A stretch of DNA of 33,807 bases from Prolixibacteraceae bacterium (lineage in GTDB: Bacteria > Bacteroidota > Bacteroidia > Bacteroidales > Prolixibacteraceae), in NCBI GenBank assembly GCA_028282195.1, contig JANQII010000051.1:1-33807 (forward strand), read 5' to 3'. The notes below the pieces were generated by a model. That model was not told where the DNA came from. It searched no databases and was given only the letters and a program-made list of their open reading frames with translations. The position numbers were made by a program, and so were the translations under genes. This document shows, one piece after another, positions 8,211 through 16,148 of this stretch; positions within the stretch are counted from its first letter, which is position 1; every line of letters starts with the position of its first letter.

Positions 8211-9226
8211 TATAAAAAACGTTCATGGTTGAAGAGTAAATCTACTCCATATTGATAAATTTCATCTAATTCTTTTTTTACCAATCTTTTTACAATGGTC
8301 TCACCATTGCTATAATCAGTCAGAAAAATTGATAAATTATCCCTGGCATGTTCTAAAAAATCATTAATAACATATGGACTGTGAGTTGATATAAAAAATT
8401 GATTTGTATCAGAATCAATAATTTCATGGGTAATATGACTTATATAAGGAGGGAAGGCATGGGCTTCAGGTTCTTCAAAAATTAAAATAGAATTGTTATT
8501 TGAGCTTATAGCAGTTTTGTAGAAGATGACTCGTTGCAATGTATCTGCAATCGAAGAATATGGAATTAAAAAGATTTCTTTTCCTTTTTGTTCTTTCATT
8601 ACCTTGAGTTCCTGGCTTGCTCTGTCAAAAACTAAATCAAGATTATATTCTTTGAATAAGTAGATAAAATCATCTTTTAATACAGGAATCCTTTCTATGA
8701 TACTTAATAAGTTTCTCCCAAATGGAGGAAGCAGAAATGAAGTATTATTTTTTGGGGGTTCACCTGACGGATTAAAGATATATGACTTGAAAGGGTTTTT
8801 ATCAATATCATATCCTTCAATAGTTATGGTCATATTGTCTGATAGACCTAATGATAGGTTTATATTATTAATTCCAAAGCCAGTCATATGTTCTGAAATT
8901 CCTAAAGGAGAAGAGCTTGTTTTTACATTATTGTAATTCATTGCATAAGTAAATTTACTCAGGTTAGTCGCGATTGATATTGGTTTTTCAATATCTCCAT
9001 CGTGAAACAGCTCGTTAATAAAATCAGCACGAATCAGGTTTGCCAGTTTTTGATTTGTATTAAATTTTAAATAGGGCAAACTAAATATACCAAAAGCTTC
9101 AAGAATATTCGATTTGCCAACGTTGGGCTTCCCAATAAACAAATTTATTCTACTGAATCTATCAATTGATAAATCCCGAATAGATTTGAAATTATTGATT
9201 TTTAAATATTCTATTTGATTTCTCAT
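8210..9226 (-). CDS. AAA family ATPase, OLD/RecF-like, without TOPRIM domain
   Basis: SMC/RecF-type ATPase of 338 residues. It opens with YLKINNFKSIRDLSIDRFSRINLFIG and has a Walker A GKPNVGKSN at about residues 32-40. Near the C-terminus are Walker B ILIFEEPEAHAF and the switch histidine ISTHSPYVINDF. There is no C-terminal nuclease domain, so any effector would be the partner gene, which overlaps it by 1 nt and is truncated. Pairs of such an ATPase with a small effector are frequent in anti-phage systems; that role here is inference. It sits 22 nt after phoH and looks inserted between phoH and purC. AT content appears higher than in both neighbours, in line with acquisition. Confidence 0.85.
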   Translation of the reverse strand: MRNQIEYLKINNFKSIRDLSIDRFSRINLFIGKPNVGKSNILEAFGIFSLPYLKFNTNQKLANLIRADFINELFHDGDIEKPISIATNLSKFTYAMNYNNVKTSSSPLGISEHMTGFGINNINLSLGLSDNMTITIEGYDIDKNPFKSYIFNPSGEPPKNNTSFLLPPFGRNLLSIIERIPVLKDDFIYLFKEYNLDLVFDRASQELKVMKEQKGKEIFLIPYSSIADTLQRVIFYKTAISSNNNSILIFEEPEAHAFPPYISHITHEIIDSDTNQFFISTHSPYVINDFLEHARDNLSIFLTDYSNGETIVKRLVKKELDEIYQYGVDLLFNHERFL

Positions 9227-9248
9227 ATTTTCATAAAGATAATGGATA

Positions 9249-10220
9249 TTATTTTTCTTTCTCTGCTATCCGTTGTTGATGGTGCTTGTCGTAAGCATCT
9301 ACGATTTTACGAACTAATCGGTGGCGGACAATGTCTTTAGAGTTAAATTGTACAAAAGACACCTCCTTTATATTTTTTAAAATGCGTTTTGCCTGAATCA
9401 AGCCTGACTGGTTTATAGAAGGTAAATCAATCTGGGTTTCATCACCCGTGATAATGAATTTAGCGTTCATCCCCATTCTGGTTAGAAACATCTTCAGCTG
9501 ATTCAAAGTGGTGTTTTGAGCTTCATCCAAAATTACGAAGGCATTACTAAGTGTGCGGCCGCGCATAAAAGCCAGGGGCGCAATCTGGATCGTGCCATCC
9601 TTCATAAATTCTTCCAGCTTCTTTGCAGGTATCATGTCTTGTAGTGCATCATAAAGAGGTTGTAAATACGGATCGATTTTTTCTTTTAAATCACCCGGTA
9701 GAAAACCAAGGCGTTCGCCTGCCTCCACTGCAGGGCGACTAAGAATAATTCGTTTGATCTCTCTGTTCTTTAAAGCCCGGACTGCCAAAGCAATGGCGGT
9801 GTAAGTTTTCCCGGTTCCTGCAGGGCCAATGGCAAATACCAGGTCCGATTTTTTGCATTCTTCAACCAATATCCTTTGGTTAGGCGTTCTTGCGCGAATG
9901 GCCTTACCGTTGTTGCCATGCAATAAAATATCCTGAGATCCACCGTTAGGCCCGTTGTAACCTTCCAGATCATTGTTCATTACCTGATGGATCGTTTCCT
10001 CCGGAAGAATATTGAATTGATGATAGTGGTCGAGTAGCAATTGAAACTTTTTTTCGAAAGCTGAACTTTCTTTTTCGTTGCCCTGAACGATCAAGAGATT
10101 ACCGCGACTAACAATTTTTAATTTAGGAAAGAACGTTTTTATCAAATCAATTTTGTTGTTATTCACGCCGTAAAACTCCAGCGGGTCAACTCCTTCAAGT
10201 AAAATTTGTTTTTCAAACAT
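9249..10220 (-). CDS. phoH: PhoH family ATPase
   Basis: Cytoplasmic P-loop ATPase of the PhoH/PhoL type; linked in other bacteria to RNA metabolism, exact role unsettled. The 323-residue protein has an N-terminal KH-like segment (about 1-95) and a PhoH domain with Walker A GPAGTGKT (132-139), the conserved SRPAVEAGERLGFLPGD stretch, Walker B VILDEAQNTT and the sensor GDETQIDLP. The start at 10220 (MFEKQILLEG) is chosen because a -7 box at 10251-10258 overlaps the longer TTG start at 10253. It is followed after 22 nt by the AAA ATPase gene on the same strand. Confidence 0.95.
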   Translation of the reverse strand: MFEKQILLEGVDPLEFYGVNNNKIDLIKTFFPKLKIVSRGNLLIVQGNEKESSAFEKKFQLLLDHYHQFNILPEETIHQVMNNDLEGYNGPNGGSQDILLHGNNGKAIRARTPNQRILVEECKKSDLVFAIGPAGTGKTYTAIALAVRALKNREIKRIILSRPAVEAGERLGFLPGDLKEKIDPYLQPLYDALQDMIPAKKLEEFMKDGTIQIAPLAFMRGRTLSNAFVILDEAQNTTLNQLKMFLTRMGMNAKFIITGDETQIDLPSINQSGLIQAKRILKNIKEVSFVQFNSKDIVRHRLVRKIVDAYDKHHQQRIAEKEK

Positions 10221-10250
10221 ATATGATTTGTCCTTCCTTGTATTTTGCTT

Positions 10251-10258
10251 CAAAAATA
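10251..10258 (-). promoter_or_regulatory. -7 element of the phoH promoter
   Basis: TATTTTTG on the minus strand matches TAnnTTTG and lies 30 nt upstream of the ATG at 10220. No convincing -33 box is seen at the right distance. Confidence 0.5.
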
Positions 10259-10356
10259 ACGAAAATGTTTTGATTTTATATGACAGAAATTAGGATCAGA
10301 ATTCTTCTTCAAATGTTAATTTTCAAAATCTATTAAACGAATTAGTAAGTTCATTG

Positions 10357-10387
10357 TTTGATAGCTCTGTTTTAATGTTCACCTTTG
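10357..10387 (+). promoter_or_regulatory. Probable promoter of the EamA transporter gene
   Basis: TTTG (10357-10360), a 19-nt spacer and CACCTTTG (10380-10387, one mismatch to TAnnTTTG). The ATG is only 11 nt after the -7 box, so the leader would be very short. Confidence 0.45.
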
Positions 10388-10397
10388 TTGGCTCGTT

Positions 10398-11315
10398 ATG
10401 AAGAACCTGTTTTCAAATACTGTTTTTCTGGCTATTGTTGCCTGCCTGTTGTGGTCTTCAGCTTTTGTAGGGGTAAAAATTGGTTTGAAATATCACACGC
10501 CTTTTCAGTTTGCCGGTATTCGCTTTTTTATTTCCGGAATAATGCTTTATCTGTACTTTAATAATTTTAAGAATTATTGGAAACAGGTTGTCGCAAACTG
10601 GGAATTTATTGCTTTGATTTCAGGCTTGCAGACAGTCATCCAGTATATGCTTTTTTACTCCGGGATTAATCTTTTGCCTGCATCTGTTGCTGCCATGATT
10701 ATTGGTTCTTCACCCTTGTTTATTTCTGTTGTTTCGCATTTCAGTTTTCACAACGATAAAATGGATTGGCTGAAAACCCTGAGTATTATTTTGGGAATGG
10801 CAGGTGTTGCAGTAATTAGTTTTGGTCCCGGAAAACTTCCACCTGGTGTTCAGATTAGTTTACTTGGGGTTTCGCTATTGCTATTAAACAATGTTGTTTC
10901 TGGTTTCGCTAATGTTATGATTGCTAAACGTCCTGCAGGGGTTTCCCCTGTGGTGCTCAGTTCTGCTTCTTTGTTTTTTGGTGGATTTGCCTTAATGGTA
11001 ATTTCAATACCAATTGAAGGTTACGGATTGAAAATGGTTTCCACCGAATACTTCATAGCACTTGGATGGTTGAGCTTTTTATCAGCAGCAGCTTTTTCAA
11101 TATGGTTTGGTTTGTTGCAACGCCCGGGAATAAAAGTTTCCATCCTTAATATCTGGAAATTTCTGATTCCTGTGTCAGGAGCTATTCTCAGCTGGCTCAT
11201 CCTCCCGGAGGAAACACCTAATTTAGTTTCGTTAGTCGGTATGCTGTTAATTGCATCAGCATTGCTTATAATGAATTACTCAAATAGAAAGAAGTTAAAG
11301 GAAAATAAAGCATAA
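10398..11315 (+). CDS. EamA/DMT family transporter
   Basis: Inner-membrane permease of the drug/metabolite transporter superfamily, 305 residues and about ten hydrophobic helices, arranged as two EamA repeats. The first repeat opens with VACLLWSSAFVGVKIGLKY and contains the PLFISVVSHF region; the second begins near LLGVSLLLLNNVVSG. This is the full usual length (about 300). The substrate cannot be told from sequence. It stands alone on its strand and converges on the DUF1080 gene with a 3-nt gap. Confidence 0.9.
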   Translation: MKNLFSNTVFLAIVACLLWSSAFVGVKIGLKYHTPFQFAGIRFFISGIMLYLYFNNFKNYWKQVVANWEFIALISGLQTVIQYMLFYSGINLLPASVAAMIIGSSPLFISVVSHFSFHNDKMDWLKTLSIILGMAGVAVISFGPGKLPPGVQISLLGVSLLLLNNVVSGFANVMIAKRPAGVSPVVLSSASLFFGGFALMVISIPIEGYGLKMVSTEYFIALGWLSFLSAAAFSIWFGLLQRPGIKVSILNIWKFLIPVSGAILSWLILPEETPNLVSLVGMLLIASALLIMNYSNRKKLKENKA

Positions 11316-11318
11316 GTT

Positions 11319-12122
11319 TTACTGACAATCATCCCCTAAATTTAGCAATTCAACTTTCCTGAAATCAACTGGATGACTTTCTGCCTGAAGGGAAATACTT
11401 CCACCCTGTAACAATTTACAACCTGAAGCCGGTAGTAATTTTTGATATGTGGGATCACGTTCGTCAAGTTGTGGCTGGCTGTACTGCATCACCTGTTCAC
11501 CATTTACAAAGTGCTTAACAATTGAGTCTCCTCTTACTTCAACTTCCACTTGCACCCATGGGTCACCATGATAAGTTTTGGAGTTGGAATTAATGCAGTG
11601 TCTGGTTTCCAGTTTACCATCCATTACCACATTTGTTCCCGGAGTGCACAGGTTCATTGTTGATCGTTCGTCAGTTCCGTTACCTCCTAAAAGCTGTACC
11701 TCAATTGATGTAGGGAATTTTTGATCTTTTTCCATGCTTTCAACGCTTTGTCCGTGAATCATGATTCCACTGTTACGGAAAGCCCATCCGGGACCTTCTG
11801 CAACTTGCTCGCCTACAAAACGATATTCAACACGAAGCTTATAATGTGAATAATGGTCTTTATAAAAAAGGTGTCCAAATTCGCCATCAAACTTTTCATA
11901 CTCATTGTAACGAACTTTTAAAAGCCCGTTTTCAACTTTAAACGTATTCTTGTAATTGACTCCTGCTTCAGAACCGGTAATCTTTATGGTCCAGTCGCTT
12001 AAATCTTTCCCATTAAAAAGCTGGATCCAACCTTTTTCTTCTTTTTTTCTTTCAGAAGAAAGGAATAAAACGGGTAGTACGATAAGTAGAAGTAGTTGAG
12101 GAAGAGTTTGAAAACGTTTCAT
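11319..12122 (-). CDS. Secreted DUF1080 (3-keto-disaccharide hydrolase-like) protein
   Basis: Exported protein with one DUF1080 domain (PF06439; concanavalin-like jelly-roll fold). Members are linked to 3-keto-glycoside hydrolysis or carbohydrate binding. The 267-residue product has a signal peptide (about 1-23), then WIQLFNGKDLSDWTIKITG, the typical first strand of the family. NSGIMIHGQ, SIEVQLLGG and the C-terminal GSISLQAESHPVDFRKVELL block follow. The lipobox cysteine is absent, so it is probably periplasmic or secreted. The start at 12122 is used because a -7 box at 12150-12157 overlaps the longer frame to 12152. It is divergent from the TetR gene, and the shared 173-bp region holds the TetR operators. 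Confidence 0.88.
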   Translation of the reverse strand: MKRFQTLPQLLLLIVLPVLFLSSERKKEEKGWIQLFNGKDLSDWTIKITGSEAGVNYKNTFKVENGLLKVRYNEYEKFDGEFGHLFYKDHYSHYKLRVEYRFVGEQVAEGPGWAFRNSGIMIHGQSVESMEKDQKFPTSIEVQLLGGNGTDERSTMNLCTPGTNVVMDGKLETRHCINSNSKTYHGDPWVQVEVEVRGDSIVKHFVNGEQVMQYSQPQLDERDPTYQKLLPASGCKLLQGGSISLQAESHPVDFRKVELLNLGDDCQ

Positions 12123-12126
12123 GATT

Positions 12127-12140
12127 TTAAGTTTTAAGTT
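12127..12140 (-). repeat. Two 7-bp units before the DUF1080 gene
   Basis: AACTTAA twice in succession on the minus strand, ending 4 nt before the ATG at 12122; a degenerate third unit lies at 12141-12147. Placement matches the units before the thioredoxin gene. Confidence 0.45.
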
Positions 12141-12149
12141 GATTGTTAG

Positions 12150-12157
12150 CAAATGTA
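12150..12157 (-). promoter_or_regulatory. -7 element of the DUF1080 gene
   Basis: TACATTTG on the minus strand matches TAnnTTTG, about 28 nt before the ATG. No clear -33 box is seen. Confidence 0.5.
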
Positions 12158-12202
12158 GTAATACTATTTCTTAAATGATAAATATTATCAATACAAATAA
12201 AA

Positions 12203-12220
12203 TTTAACCGATTGGTTAAA
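12203..12220. promoter_or_regulatory. Probable TetR operator O1
   Basis: Perfect dyad TTTAACC-N4-GGTTAAA upstream of the -33 box of the tetR promoter. The same dyad, one base different, recurs at 12278-12295; centres are 75 bp apart, close to seven helical turns. Confidence 0.75.
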
Positions 12221-12236
12221 ATAAACAGTTAAATTA

Positions 12237-12268
12237 TTTGGTCAATTAAAAACAATATCCTAATTTTG
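12237..12268 (+). promoter_or_regulatory. Promoter of the tetR-exporter operon
   Basis: TTTG (12237-12240), a 20-nt spacer and TAATTTTG (12261-12268): an exact match to the Bacteroidota consensus, placed between the two operator dyads. Confidence 0.8.
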
Positions 12269-12277
12269 ACCATGTGA

Positions 12278-12295
12278 TTTAACCATTTAGTTAAA
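12278..12295. promoter_or_regulatory. Probable TetR operator O2
   Basis: TTTAACC-N4-AGTTAAA lies between the predicted transcription start and the ATG at 12296, directly abutting it. Bound repressor would block the start region. Confidence 0.7.
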
Positions 12296-12907
12296 ATGAT
12301 TGATAAGAAAGAAAATACTGAAGAAAAAATTATTGACGCGGCCCGGTCAGTCTTTATTAAGAAGGGAATGGATGGAGCGCGTATGCAGGAAATAGCCGAT
12401 GAAGCAGGTATAAACAAAGCATTGCTTCATTATTATTTCAGAAGTAAAGAGAAATTATTTGATGCGATTCTGGGAAAAATTATAAAAGTGGCTTTCCCTA
12501 AGATTAGTGGAATAATGGTTTCTGATGCTGATTTTAAAACAAAGTTAGTACAGGCGATTGATGCATATCTTGATATATTATTTAAGCATCCGTATTTGCC
12601 AGCTTTTGTTTTGAAAGAAGTTAGTCGTGATCCTAACGTATTCATAAAGATTATTGTAAAAAGAGGCTTAAACCCGAAGCTGGTATTTAAAATAATTGAA
12701 GATGCAATGGACCGCGGGGAAATTGTAAAAATGAAGCCGCAACATTTGGTTATCAATATTATTGGGCTTTGTGTTTTTCCATTTGCTGCCAGGCCAATTA
12801 TTGAATTTGTTGCTTTTGATGAGGACAAGAAAGCTACCGATCAATTCTTTAAAGAACGAAAAGCTGTAATTAAGGAATTTGTTCTTCGCTCTATTGAGGT
12901 GAAATAG
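12296..12907 (+). CDS. TetR/AcrR family repressor of the exporter operon
   Basis: Dimeric ligand-responsive repressor, 203 residues. The N-terminal helix-turn-helix is clear: KIIDAARSVFIKKG, then MQEIADEAGINKALLHYYFRSKEKLFDAIL (about 10-55). The C-terminal ligand-binding part is variable. It is the first gene of the exporter operon (14 nt before the TolC-type gene), with two palindromes around its promoter, so autoregulation and control of the whole operon by an exported compound is the simplest reading. The gene order resembles E. coli cecR-ybhGFSR, where CecR is a TetR regulator tied to chloramphenicol and cefoperazone sensitivity; ligand here unknown. Confidence 0.9.
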   Translation: MIDKKENTEEKIIDAARSVFIKKGMDGARMQEIADEAGINKALLHYYFRSKEKLFDAILGKIIKVAFPKISGIMVSDADFKTKLVQAIDAYLDILFKHPYLPAFVLKEVSRDPNVFIKIIVKRGLNPKLVFKIIEDAMDRGEIVKMKPQHLVINIIGLCVFPFAARPIIEFVAFDEDKKATDQFFKERKAVIKEFVLRSIEVK

Positions 12908-12921
12908 AAAATAAAAAAAAC

Positions 12922-14193
12922 ATGACTTATAAATTTAAAAATATCTTATTGCTTTTTGTGTGTCTTTTTGCGGGAACTGCATTAATGGCGCAGGATGTAG
13001 TGAGTTTGGAAGAATGTCAGCAGTGGGCAAAAGATTATCACCCGGTTTTAAAGCAAAAGGAACTTTACTCAAAAATATCTGAACTTGAATTGGAGAATAA
13101 CGCTACGAATTATCTGCCTAATGTGAACCTGAACGGTCAGGTGACCTATCAGTCAGATGTAACAGGTGTAGAGGTTGATCTTCCAAATGTGAATATTCCA
13201 TCTGCCAGTAAAGATCAGTATAAAATGTACCTGGATGTTCGTCAGGATATTTGGGATGGTGGCGTAACCAAGGCTGTTGAAATGTTTGAAAAGTCAAAAG
13301 AAAAAACAAACCAACAGTCGGTTGAGGTTGAGCTGTATAAAATAAGGGAGCAGGTTAACCAGTTTTTCTTCACCAGTTTCTTTATTCAGGAAAACCAAAA
13401 CATATTGAAACGAAAAGAGGAAACATTGCGGGCAAGAAGGGATTTACTGGAATCAGGTGTCAAACATGGAATGGTTTTGCAGTCGGATTTGGATTTAGTT
13501 GATGCGGAGTTGGTAAAATTAAAACAGCAGCAAATCGAATTGAGAAATTCACGTGAAACGGTTCATTCGGCATTAGCAATTCTTACAGGAAAAGAGATCG
13601 GTGTTTTTAATCAATTGAAACTCCCGGATCAGCCTTTCAGCACATCAACGCAAATAATCAGACCAGAACTTGATCATTTTCAAAGTCAAAGAAGTTTACT
13701 ACAGGCAAATTCAGAATTAATTGCAAAAAAGAGAAATCCAAAACTATTTGGATTTGGGCAAGCGGGTTATGGTAAGCCTGGCTTAAATATGCTAAATGAT
13801 AAATTTGAAGCATATTATTTGGTGGGTGTTGGGTTGAGTTGGAACGTATTTGACTGGGACAAAACTTCGAGAAACAAAGAGTCAATTTCCCTTCAGCAGG
13901 AAATTATTAAAACCAACCAAAGCTATTTTGAACGATCTGTTGAGCTTGGATTGAATAAAGAAGTCAGGAAAATCAGAAACCTGGAAGAAATAATTCAAAG
14001 TGACCGGGAGCTAATTGGGCTTCAGGAAAGAATTACTAAATCATCTGCCTCAAAGCTTGAAAACGGGGCAATTACCATTGCCGATTATTTGCAGGACCTG
14101 AATGCTGAGATGGCAACCCGGATCACTTTTGAAACACATAAAATTCAACTTGAACAAGCAAAAATCAACTATCAACATATTCTTGGAAATTAA
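12922..14193 (+). CDS. TolC-type outer membrane efflux protein
   Basis: Outer-membrane channel of a tripartite exporter. The 423-residue product has a signal peptide (about 1-23, ending ALMAQ), then VSLEECQQWAKDYHPVLKQK, the typical start of outer membrane efflux proteins. Two long alpha-helical hairpin segments follow with beta-strand stretches near LPNVNLNGQVTYQ and GFGQAGYG. The residues near the C-terminus (ITIADYLQDLNAEMATR) match the usual last helix. Length is normal. It is followed after 1 nt by the adaptor gene, so channel and adaptor are probably translated together. Confidence 0.92.
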   Translation: MTYKFKNILLLFVCLFAGTALMAQDVVSLEECQQWAKDYHPVLKQKELYSKISELELENNATNYLPNVNLNGQVTYQSDVTGVEVDLPNVNIPSASKDQYKMYLDVRQDIWDGGVTKAVEMFEKSKEKTNQQSVEVELYKIREQVNQFFFTSFFIQENQNILKRKEETLRARRDLLESGVKHGMVLQSDLDLVDAELVKLKQQQIELRNSRETVHSALAILTGKEIGVFNQLKLPDQPFSTSTQIIRPELDHFQSQRSLLQANSELIAKKRNPKLFGFGQAGYGKPGLNMLNDKFEAYYLVGVGLSWNVFDWDKTSRNKESISLQQEIIKTNQSYFERSVELGLNKEVRKIRNLEEIIQSDRELIGLQERITKSSASKLENGAITIADYLQDLNAEMATRITFETHKIQLEQAKINYQHILGN

Positions 14194-14194
14194 A

Positions 14195-15082
14195 ATGAAT
14201 ACTATGAAAACGGCATATTTATTAATACTGGCACTAATCACTTTAACAGCCTGTAATTCCGGCGATGGGACATCGGATGCTTATGGAAACTTTGAAACAG
14301 AAGAAACAATTGTTTCTTCAGAAATGTCAGGAAAACTGGTTCATTTTGAAACTGAACTTGGAGAAGCCATTGAAAAAGGGGAGATTATAGGGGTTGTTGA
14401 TACGTTACAATTGGTGTTGCAGATTCAAAAGCTGGATGCTCAAAAAACGGCTGTTCAAAGTAAAAAGGTAAACATCAATGCTCAGCTTGAAGTCTTAAAA
14501 GAACAGTTAAAGAATGCACAAATTACACAAAATAGAGTAAAATCAATGTTTAAAGATAAGGCAGCGACCCAGCAACAATTGGATGACATTGATGGTAAAG
14601 TTAGTGTAATTGAAAAGCAAGTTAAAAGCACAAAAACACAATTTATATTAGTAAATGAAGAGCTAAATGTTCTTGGTGCTCAAGTGGAGATACTTACTGA
14701 TCAGTTAGAACGTTGCAAAATTCAAAGTCCAATTTCTGGAGTCATTCTTGAAAAGTATGTAGAAAAAGGGGAACTCGTTACTCCTGCAAAAGCAATTGTA
14801 AAATTGGCTGATATTTCAGAACTGGATTTAAGGGTTTACGTTAGTGGAAGCCAGTTGCCGCATGTAAAAATCGGTCAGCAGGTTGAAGTTTTTGTGGATG
14901 AGACTAAAACTGAAAATCAGGCATTAACTGGTGTTGTTAGCTGGATTTCACCGGAAGCAGAGTTTACGCCAAAAATCATTCAAACCAAAGAAGAGCGTGT
15001 GAAACTGGTTTATGCGGTAAAAGTAAGCGTGAAAAATGACGGGCGCTTAAAAATTGGTATGCCTGGCGAAGTCAATTTCTAA
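14195..15082 (+). CDS. HlyD-type periplasmic adaptor lipoprotein
   Basis: Membrane fusion protein that bridges the inner-membrane ABC transporter and the TolC-type channel. The 295-residue product starts MNTMKTAYLLILALITLTAC, with a lipobox and cysteine at residue 20. A biotinyl/lipoyl-like half (VSSEMSGKLVHFETELGEAIEKGEIIG) precedes a coiled coil (about 70-170). The second lipoyl half (CKIQSPISGVILEKYVEKGELV) and a beta-barrel domain follow. This is the HlyD/YbhG layout. The start at 14195 is 1 nt after the channel stop codon; a longer frame from 14102 would only overlap that gene. The first ATPase gene follows after 9 nt. Confidence 0.92.
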   Translation: MNTMKTAYLLILALITLTACNSGDGTSDAYGNFETEETIVSSEMSGKLVHFETELGEAIEKGEIIGVVDTLQLVLQIQKLDAQKTAVQSKKVNINAQLEVLKEQLKNAQITQNRVKSMFKDKAATQQQLDDIDGKVSVIEKQVKSTKTQFILVNEELNVLGAQVEILTDQLERCKIQSPISGVILEKYVEKGELVTPAKAIVKLADISELDLRVYVSGSQLPHVKIGQQVEVFVDETKTENQALTGVVSWISPEAEFTPKIIQTKEERVKLVYAVKVSVKNDGRLKIGMPGEVNF

Positions 15083-15091
15083 AGGAATTTC

Positions 15092-16003
15092 ATGATTAAG
15101 GTTGAAAACATATCAAAATCATACGATAAAGTTGAGGCTTTAAAAGATATTTCTTTTGAAGTTGAAAAAGGCGAGTTGTTAGGTTTAATAGGACCGGATG
15201 GGGCTGGAAAGACAACTTTGATGCGTATTTTGATGACCCTGATTCTTCAGGATAGAGGGAATGCAACAATGGCAGGTTTTGATGTCGTAAAATCGTATAA
15301 AAACATTCGGCTGCTGGTAGGTTATATGCCGGGGCGGTTTTCCTTATATCAGGATTTAAGTGTTGAAGAAAACCTGAACTTTTTTGCCACTGTTTTTGGG
15401 ACAACCATCGAAGAAAACTACGATTTAATCAAGGACATTTATAGCCAGATTGAACCGTTTAAAACCCGCCTGGCTGGAAGGCTTTCCGGGGGCATGAAGC
15501 AAAAACTGGCCCTGTCATGTGCTTTAATTCATAAACCTGAAATTTTGGTATTGGATGAGCCAACAACCGGGGTTGATGTAGTTTCCCGCAAGGAGTTTTG
15601 GGAGATGCTAAAGAAGCTGCAACAGCAAGGCATTACAATTTTGGTATCAACACCATACATGGATGAAGCCAGCCTTTGTGATCGGGTAGCATTGATTCAG
15701 AAAGGCCAGATTATGCAGATAGATAGTCCTTCAACTATTGTTGAAAATTATACCCGTAAACTATTTGCAGTTCGATCTGGTGAAATGTACAGGTTAATTA
15801 ATGATTTGAGATCATTTGAGAAAACCGATACGGCTTATGCATTTGGTCAATACCTGCATTATACATCGAAAAATGATGAGGTAGAAGCGACAGAGTTAGA
15901 GCAATACCTGCTTGAAAAAGAACACGTGCAATTGCAGGTTTTTGATATAGAGCCAGGGATTGAGGATGTTTTCATGGAACTGATGAGCGGAAAAGAGTTG
16001 TGA
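15092..16003 (+). CDS. ABC transporter ATPase 1 (degenerate Q- and H-loops)
   Basis: Cytoplasmic nucleotide-binding subunit, 303 residues. Walker A GPDGAGKT is at 34-41, a canonical signature LSGGMKQKL at 131-139 and Walker B LVLDEP at 152-157. Two catalytic switches are changed: the Q-loop reads GYMPGRF without glutamine (about 78-83), and the H-loop reads STPYMDEA with Pro188 where the switch histidine belongs. Its partner ATPase 2 has the opposite defect. It corresponds to the N-terminal half of E. coli YbhF. A C-terminal extension of about 90 residues follows the ATPase core. A purine-rich AAGGA precedes the ATG. The gap to the next gene contains 7-bp repeats and a hairpin. Confidence 0.93.
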   Translation: MIKVENISKSYDKVEALKDISFEVEKGELLGLIGPDGAGKTTLMRILMTLILQDRGNATMAGFDVVKSYKNIRLLVGYMPGRFSLYQDLSVEENLNFFATVFGTTIEENYDLIKDIYSQIEPFKTRLAGRLSGGMKQKLALSCALIHKPEILVLDEPTTGVDVVSRKEFWEMLKKLQQQGITILVSTPYMDEASLCDRVALIQKGQIMQIDSPSTIVENYTRKLFAVRSGEMYRLINDLRSFEKTDTAYAFGQYLHYTSKNDEVEATELEQYLLEKEHVQLQVFDIEPGIEDVFMELMSGKEL

Positions 16004-16031
16004 GTTTCGGGTTACGAGTTACGAGTAATTG
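16004..16031 (+). repeat. Heptamer repeat after the ATPase 1 stop
   Basis: Four consecutive 7-bp units: GTTTCGG, GTTACGA, GTTACGA, GTAATTG. They begin at the first base after the stop codon. The array at 17289-17323 uses the same unit type and ends in the same way (GTTAYGA, GTARTTG). Confidence 0.75.
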
Positions 16032-16072
16032 GCAGGATTCAAATTCCTAATATAAGCCCGAAGGGGTGAAAT

Positions 16073-16100
16073 ATTTGTAGCACGGGGCAACGCTACGAAT
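16073..16100 (+). repeat. Intergenic hairpin with GTAGCACGGGG motif
   Basis: ATTTGTAGC (16073-16081) pairs with GCTACGAAT (16092-16100) through nine positions, one of them a G-T wobble. A small CCCGAAGGGG hairpin precedes it. TTGTAGCAC-GGG is shared with the element near position 77. Not a good terminator: no T-run follows. Confidence 0.5.
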
Positions 16101-16148
16101 AGTCACAGTCTCAGTAAGAGTGTTCAGTTTGAACTAAAAAAATAAATA

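Noticed and set aside
14102-14194. Longer N-terminus for the HlyD-type adaptor
   Set aside because: Would overlap the channel gene and hide the clear lipoprotein signal that begins at 14195.
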